DNA of 64,000 bases from the NCBI GenBank assembly GCA_014860225.1, contig JACZKE010000060.1, positions 124,001-188,000 on the forward strand, written 5' to 3'. Positions 59,641 to 64,000 of this stretch are shown piece by piece (positions within the stretch are counted from its first letter, which is position 1; each line of letters starts with the position of its first letter). Below the pieces are notes generated by a model. The model had not been told where the DNA came from. It ran no database searches and worked only from the letters and a program-made list of their open reading frames with translations. Position numbers and translations under genes: made by a program. Source of the stretch: Desulfuromonadales bacterium (lineage in GTDB: Bacteria > Desulfobacterota > Desulfuromonadia > Desulfuromonadales > BM103).

Positions 59641-59656
59641 TCCGGACGAAAACTAA
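59641..59656. repeat. end fragment of the dispersed palindromic element
   Basis: On the minus strand TTAGTTTTCGTCCGGA, matching the left end of the family for 15 bases, then diverging. It lies between hypF and the PocR kinase; no second end is visible within 150 bp. Confidence 0.45.
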
Positions 59657-59711
59657 TTCCATTCAGGACGGTTACAATACCCATCGCTGCCGACAGTTTA
59701 TTCAGGAGCTT

Positions 59712-62480
59712 ATGAACGAACAGCTGAAAAACATCCTCGATCTTCCGACCCTGCAGAAAATGCTCGACAGCCTGTGTCGCGCCACTGGAATTCCTCTTGG
59801 CATCATCGACGTGCAGGGTGAAGTCATGGTCGAAACCGGCTGGCAGGAGCTCTGCAGACAGTATCACTGCAGAAACCCTGACGTCGGCCAGAGGTGCCTG
59901 TTGAACTGGGTCTCAAACCAGGGCACCGATGGGTGTGAGCTCCCCGGCAAGGAACCCGTTGAATTCATTTGTGAGAGCGGGCTGGTAAATATTGCTCTGC
60001 CCATTTTATTCGAAGATAGTTATCTCGGTCTGCTCTTTATCGGGCAACTCCTCTACGAACCGCCAAATGTAGAACATTTCAGGGAACAGGCGGCCCGTTG
60101 CGGGTTCGATCCAGAGGTATACCTGAAACTTCTCGCTGATGTTCCTGTCGTGCCAAGAGAAAAAGCTCAGGAATTTCTCGCATTCCATGCGATTCAGGTC
60201 AAACTTTTGATTGAGGCTGGAGTAAGAAGGCTGCACGAAGTGAAGGCAAGGAAGGACTTTGAAGAATCCGAGCTGAGTTTGCGTAGCGTTATCAATTCCA
60301 CACCGCTTGGTATTCACATGTATGCGCTCGAAGATGACGGCCGCTTGATCTTCAACGGTTATAATCTGGCGGCGAATGAGATCCTCGGTGTCGACAACAG
60401 CCAGTTTCTGGGCCTGGAGATCCGTGAAGCTTTCCCGAATATGGAAGTCACGGAGATTCCTGAACGATATCGTCAGATCTGTACTACTGGTGAAGCCTGG
60501 TATACCCAGCAATTCGCCTATGAGGATAAAAAGGTCAGCGGTGTCTACGATGTGCATGCATTTCGGACCGCTCCAAAGCGGATCACCTGCATGTTCATGG
60601 AGGTCACGGAGCGTCTGCGCGCAGCTGAAACAGTGCGGGCCAGTGAGTCAACCCTTAGAAGTATTTTGAGCGCTGCACCGATGAGTATCGGCATGGTCCG
60701 CAACCGGGTTTTTGGCTGGGTCAACCGCTGGATGACAGAGGAGTTGGGCTATGCTGAAGAGGCGCTGATCGGTCAGAACGCCGTGATGCTCTATGAAAGC
60801 CAGGCGGAATTCGAAAGGGTCGGTCATGAAAAATATACCGACGTCGCCCAAGGTCGGATGGGCGAGGTGCAGACCCGCTGGGTCTGCAAAAACGGCAAGG
60901 TGATCGATGTGCTGCTGAGGTCGATGCCGATCGATGCCGGCGATCTCGATGCCGGCGTTATTTTCACCGCACTGAACATCTCAGAAATCATACGTTCCAA
61001 TGAGGAGTTGCACGATAAGGAAGAGCAGGTCAGGTTGCTGTTGCAATCTTCCGGTGAAGCTATGTTTGGCGTCGATCGTAACGGCAACTGCACATTTGTT
61101 AACCCCATGTGCTTGAAATTACTTGGATATACCGACAAAAGTGAAGTTCTCGGCAAAAACACGCATCTGCTGTTTCATCATACCCGTCAGGATGGCAGCT
61201 CTCACTCAGATCAGGAATGTGAGATATCCAGGGCTTTCAGATTAGGTGAATCGGTTCACGTCACAGGGGATGTCTTCTGGCGTTTCGACGGCACCAACTT
61301 CCCGGTTGAATACTCGTCCTACCCGATCGTCAAGGAAGAAACCGTCATCGGTTCGGTGGTTACTTTCAACGATATTACAGAACGGCAGTCGGCAGAGAAA
61401 GAATTGCGGCAAGCCCTTACGGATGCCCGGGATTCAAGGGAGCAGGTTGATGCCATCTTGAGATCGGCGGCCGATGCATTGATCGTGGTCGATCTCGATA
61501 GCAGGATCATCATGGGCAACCATGCTGCAGAGAAGCTGTTCGGTCAGCACTGCCATTTTAGAGATGGGGTCGCCATCGACCAGTTGCTACCGGAGAAGGC
61601 CTTTCTCGAACGGATTCGTTCGGCGCTGATCGGCAGGGTTCATCCACGACCTTATGACCTGACCTTCCCGGATGCCTGCGGTGGACCAGAAAAGATTCTG
61701 GAAGCACGGATCGTGCCCATGCTCGGGGCGGGCGAGCAGGTCAAAGGCGTCGTCCTCACTCTGCGTGATGTCACCCGGGAGCGGGAAGTCGATCGTCTGA
61801 AAGACGACTTCATCTCGGCCGCAGCCCATGAGCTTCGCACTCCGATGACATCGATCCAGGGCTATTCGGAGCTTATGATGGAGGATTGGGAGCGTTTCAA
61901 TGCTGAACAACTTAAAGATTTCATCAAGATCATCCATGAACGGTCACTGGCACTTTCCAGGATCATCGGAGATATGCTCGATTTGAGCCGCGTGCAATCC
62001 GGACGCCTGATCATCATCAATCCCTCTCACGGTGATCTGGCTGCCATGCTGAAACAGGCTCTGCTGCCTTATTGCCACAAAAGTGGCAAACACCAATTCT
62101 CTGCCCTGGTTCCCGACGACCTGCCCCGGATTTCCTTCGATGCTGACAAAATTGCCCAGGTGCTCGAAAACCTCATCAGCAATGCCATCAAGTTCTCACC
62201 GGGGGGGGGCCAAATTACCTTGTCGACCAGGCTGCTTACCGACCGGATCGAAGTGATGGTCACTGATGAAGGGATTGGAATGACTCCTGCACTTCAAGAG
62301 CGTGTGTTCGACAAATTCTTTCGTGCCGATGCTTCAAATACAGGGGTCAGCGGCCTCGGTCTTGGCCTTAGCCTGGTCAAGGAGATTATTGCAGCCCACG
62401 GCGGAGAGACCCGGGTGGAGAGCACGCCAGAGGTTGGCACGACGGTTGCTTTTAGCCTGCCACGAGGCAAACATTTATGA
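59712..62480 (+). CDS. PocR-PAS sensor histidine kinase
   Basis: Cytoplasmic sensor kinase of 922 residues without membrane helices. Domains: PocR ligand-binding domain (about 8-160, with Cys-rich CRQYHCRNPDVGQRC and GCELPGKEPVEFICESGL), four PAS domains (about 195-300, 315-430, 440-560, 575-690), HisKA with His706 in AAHELRTPMTSI and HATPase (about 805-918; DEGIGM, GLGLGLSL). PocR domains in other proteins bind small hydrocarbon derivatives. CAGGAGC precedes ATG 59712. Its stop overlaps the start of a single-domain response regulator. Confidence 0.92.
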   Translation: MNEQLKNILDLPTLQKMLDSLCRATGIPLGIIDVQGEVMVETGWQELCRQYHCRNPDVGQRCLLNWVSNQGTDGCELPGKEPVEFICESGLVNIALPILFEDSYLGLLFIGQLLYEPPNVEHFREQAARCGFDPEVYLKLLADVPVVPREKAQEFLAFHAIQVKLLIEAGVRRLHEVKARKDFEESELSLRSVINSTPLGIHMYALEDDGRLIFNGYNLAANEILGVDNSQFLGLEIREAFPNMEVTEIPERYRQICTTGEAWYTQQFAYEDKKVSGVYDVHAFRTAPKRITCMFMEVTERLRAAETVRASESTLRSILSAAPMSIGMVRNRVFGWVNRWMTEELGYAEEALIGQNAVMLYESQAEFERVGHEKYTDVAQGRMGEVQTRWVCKNGKVIDVLLRSMPIDAGDLDAGVIFTALNISEIIRSNEELHDKEEQVRLLLQSSGEAMFGVDRNGNCTFVNPMCLKLLGYTDKSEVLGKNTHLLFHHTRQDGSSHSDQECEISRAFRLGESVHVTGDVFWRFDGTNFPVEYSSYPIVKEETVIGSVVTFNDITERQSAEKELRQALTDARDSREQVDAILRSAADALIVVDLDSRIIMGNHAAEKLFGQHCHFRDGVAIDQLLPEKAFLERIRSALIGRVHPRPYDLTFPDACGGPEKILEARIVPMLGAGEQVKGVVLTLRDVTREREVDRLKDDFISAAAHELRTPMTSIQGYSELMMEDWERFNAEQLKDFIKIIHERSLALSRIIGDMLDLSRVQSGRLIIINPSHGDLAAMLKQALLPYCHKSGKHQFSALVPDDLPRISFDADKIAQVLENLISNAIKFSPGGGQITLSTRLLTDRIEVMVTDEGIGMTPALQERVFDKFFRADASNTGVSGLGLGLSLVKEIIAAHGGETRVESTPEVGTTVAFSLPRGKHL

Positions 62481-62872
62481 TGCTGGAGCAGAAAGATACC
62501 TCAGCAATCTTGATCGTTGAAGATCAGCAAGATGTCCAGAAATTACTGGAAATCTCTCTGCAGAAACACGGACGCCCGATTCTGCACGCATACGATGCCG
62601 TTCAGGGTTGGCAGATGATCCGTGCCGAGCAGCCCGGAGTCGTCCTGCTCGATATCATGATGCCTGGGAGTATGGATGGTATGGATCTGCTGAGGATGAT
62701 CCGCAAGGATCGTCAATTCAATAAAACAGTTGTCATCGTCATGTCAGCCCTGACCCAGCGCAGTGATTTCGTAAATGCGCTGGCAGCCGGTGCCGATGAT
62801 TTTCTCAGCAAACCCTTCCATCTGCGCGATCTCCACAGGCTGCTTGAACATTACAGTACGATCCCGGACTAG
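62477..62872 (+). CDS. single-domain response regulator (CheY-like)
   Basis: Receiver-only protein of 131 residues coupled to the PocR kinase by a 4-bp overlap. IVED acidic pair (14-16), Asp59 in VVLLDIMMPG, Ser in VMSAL and Lys in LSKPF are all present, so phosphorylation is expected. There is no output domain. Its TAG stop is part of the left end of a short copy of the dispersed palindromic element. Confidence 0.92.
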   Translation: MMLEQKDTSAILIVEDQQDVQKLLEISLQKHGRPILHAYDAVQGWQMIRAEQPGVVLLDIMMPGSMDGMDLLRMIRKDRQFNKTVVIVMSALTQRSDFVNALAAGADDFLSKPFHLRDLHRLLEHYSTIPD

Positions 62873-62957
62873 TTTTCGTCCGGAAACGGCATTTATGCTA
62901 TCCGGAAACAGAGCTTGCGTTATTTCGAGTTTCCTGATGGACACAAAACTAACGCAA
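62868..62957. repeat. dispersed palindromic element, short variant (copy 3)
   Basis: The left end is ACTAGTTTTCGTCCGGAAACGG (split as ACTAGTTTTCG and TCCGGAAACGG) at 62868-62889. ATCCGGAAAC recurs at 62900-62909, and on the opposite side GTTTCCTGATGGACACAAAAC, read in the minus direction, resembles the left end. TTGCGTTA (62915-62922) and TAACGCAA (62950-62957) form a perfect inner palindrome pair. It lacks the central GCGTAAAGGAC part of copies 1 and 2. Confidence 0.6.
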
Positions 62958-62978
62958 CTTTTCCAGAGCTCTGAATTT

Positions 62979-63028
62979 TCAGTCAGTAAGAATCTGAATT
63001 CCGGCCGGAAGCCTGCCGGAATGACTGA
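62979..63028. repeat. REP-like palindrome downstream of pfk
   Basis: TCAGTCA (62979-62985) with TGACTGA (63022-63028) and TTCCGGC (62999-63005) with GCCGGAA (63015-63021). It begins 40 bp after the stop of the convergent phosphofructokinase gene and could act as a terminator hairpin. Confidence 0.55.
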
Positions 63029-63068
63029 CTATGCAACTATTGCAAATGGCTGCACAGTTTCGACGTTC

Positions 63069-64000
63069 TTATATCCCCAGCGTCGCCGAGAGCTTGAACA
63101 AGGTTTCATCGATCTTGCGCCGGCCACCATGGATGACTTGTTCCAGGTCGACCTGAATAATGGCTCCGCAGGATAGACCGAGCATCTTTCCCGTTTCGCC
63201 CTGCAGGAGAGCTTCTACAGCCGTTACACCGAAACGGGCGGCTAACAACCGGTCGAAGCTCGATGGTGAACCACCGCGCTGGTAGTGGCCCAGCACCATG
63301 ATGCGGGTTTCGAAACCGATGCGGTCCTTGATCTGCTCGGCGATATCCTGCGCTTTGCCGGCCCCCTCGGCAACCATGATGATCGAGTTGTCCCGCCCTT
63401 CCTGGAAACGCCTCTGCAGATTTTCGCAGATAGCATTGAGATCATAACTTGATTCGGGAATCAGAGCGTATTCGGCGCCGCAGGCGATACCGGCAACCAG
63501 CGCCAGATAACCACAGTTGCGCCCCATGGTTTCGACGACGAAAGTACGGTCGTGGGAAGAGGCCGTGTCCTTCAAATTGTCAACAGCACGGATGATATTA
63601 TTCAGAGCTGTATCAACGCCGAGCGACATGTCGGTAAATGGAATATCGTTGTCAATGGATGCCGGGATAGTCATCACCCGAATGCCGCGCATTTGTAACT
63701 CACGTGCGCCGCGTAGGGAGCCGTCGCCACCAATGACGATCAATCCCTCAACCCCCATTTTTTTGAGGTTTTCGACGGCCAGTTGCCGGCCGGAGTCTTC
63801 GAGCATCTCCAGGCAGCGCGCGCTTTGCAGAAAAGTTCCGCCCGCCTTTAAATTGCCGCTCACAGATTTGGTCGTCAACCGCTCACTGTGTTGCCTGATC
63901 AACCCCAGGTAGCCTTTTTGCACGCCGATGACTTCGATACCGTTGCTCAGGCAGGAACGTACGACAGCACGGATAGCTGCGTTCATTCCTGAGCAATCGC
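63069..64000 (-). CDS. pfkA: ATP-dependent 6-phosphofructokinase, 5' partial
   Basis: Phosphorylates fructose 6-phosphate in glycolysis. The reading frame stays open to the window edge and reads DCSG before MNAAIRAVVR, the expected N-terminal GGDCSGMN region, so the start is outside. Substrate motifs are IGGDGSLRGA, PASIDNDIPFTD, GVDTALNNI, ETMGRNCGYLAL and GHYQRGGSPSSFDR. The GGDGS and IDNDI motifs are those of ATP-type PfkA; PPi-dependent enzymes usually show GGDDT, so ATP is more likely. About 310 residues are visible. A REP-like palindrome lies downstream. Confidence 0.95.
   Translation of the reverse strand, partial: DCSGMNAAIRAVVRSCLSNGIEVIGVQKGYLGLIRQHSERLTTKSVSGNLKAGGTFLQSARCLEMLEDSGRQLAVENLKKMGVEGLIVIGGDGSLRGARELQMRGIRVMTIPASIDNDIPFTDMSLGVDTALNNIIRAVDNLKDTASSHDRTFVVETMGRNCGYLALVAGIACGAEYALIPESSYDLNAICENLQRRFQEGRDNSIIMVAEGAGKAQDIAEQIKDRIGFETRIMVLGHYQRGGSPSSFDRLLAARFGVTAVEALLQGETGKMLGLSCGAIIQVDLEQVIHGGRRKIDETLFKLSATLGI

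Noticed and set aside
1-64000. CRISPR arrays, insertion sequences, prophage genes or integrases
   Set aside because: No regularly spaced direct repeats and no transposase, integrase or phage structural proteins were seen on either strand. The only repeated DNA is the palindromic elements and tRNA-Asp.

Overview
The window looks like chromosomal DNA of a deltaproteobacterium of the Desulfuromonadales/Geobacterales type. The clues are a small PpcA-like triheme cytochrome c7, a secretion system that mixes type IV pilus and type II secretion parts, a CBS/DRTGG family II pyrophosphatase, many NtrC/NtrB-type two-component proteins, and a cbb3 oxidase operon in an otherwise anaerobe-like gene set. 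There are no phage genes, transposases, CRISPR arrays or rRNA. Gene density and codon style are even throughout, so most of this is core genome. Placement at family level is inference.

Layout. 1-3136: end of lon (5' end outside the window), hup, and a tRNA cluster Asp-Val-Asp. 3551-12745: a tight operon for a hybrid secretion/pilus machine (gspF, gspE, PilM/N/O/P-like proteins, a lipoprotein secretin with a C-terminal cohesin-like domain, two pseudopilins). 12913-18186: cell division and envelope block (ftsE, ftsX, envC-like, ctpA, a divergent polysaccharide deacetylase), with a ParA-like ATPase converging on it. 19666-24891: xseA, an M23 peptidase, xseB, ispA and dxs. 25003-25983: a degenerate receiver-GAF protein on the minus strand. 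26343-29947: biotin operon bioW-bioF-bioH-bioC, which combines two normally alternative pimelate routes.

30192-38885: small units: an ArsR regulator facing a Na+/Ca2+ exchanger-DUF3108-pyrophosphatase operon, a HAD phosphatase, cytochrome c7 divergent from a membrane-anchored HTH protein with an EF-hand-like loop, a DUF2784 protein with an alpha/beta hydrolase, and an orphan membrane protein. 38903-47526 (minus strand): a complete cbb3 oxidase operon, ccoNOQP then ccoG, fixH, a 33-codon ORF, ccoI, ccoS, a FixH/YtkA-like protein and a SafE-like protein. Heme c is redistributed: CcoO has two heme motifs and CcoP one. 47956-55736: ispB, a 78-residue unknown protein, an NtrB-like kinase and NtrC-like regulator, and a DASS transporter. 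56253-62872: a COMT-like methyltransferase overlapping hypF, then a PocR-PAS kinase with its receiver. 63069-64000: 6-phosphofructokinase, 5' end outside the window.

Non-coding structure is notable. One dispersed palindromic element with ends like TTTTCGTCCGGAAAC has two full copies (3285-3421, 49504-49641), one short variant (62868-62957) and two end fragments (38885-38911, 59641-59656); at three places its edge supplies the TAG stop of the neighbouring gene. A different 161-bp palindrome forms the end of bioC. The most interesting biology for follow-up is the secretin-cohesin fusion system, the redistributed cbb3 hemes, the doubled pimelate route, the pseudo-receiver with Glu at the phosphorylation site, and the membrane-bound HTH/EF-hand protein beside cytochrome c7.
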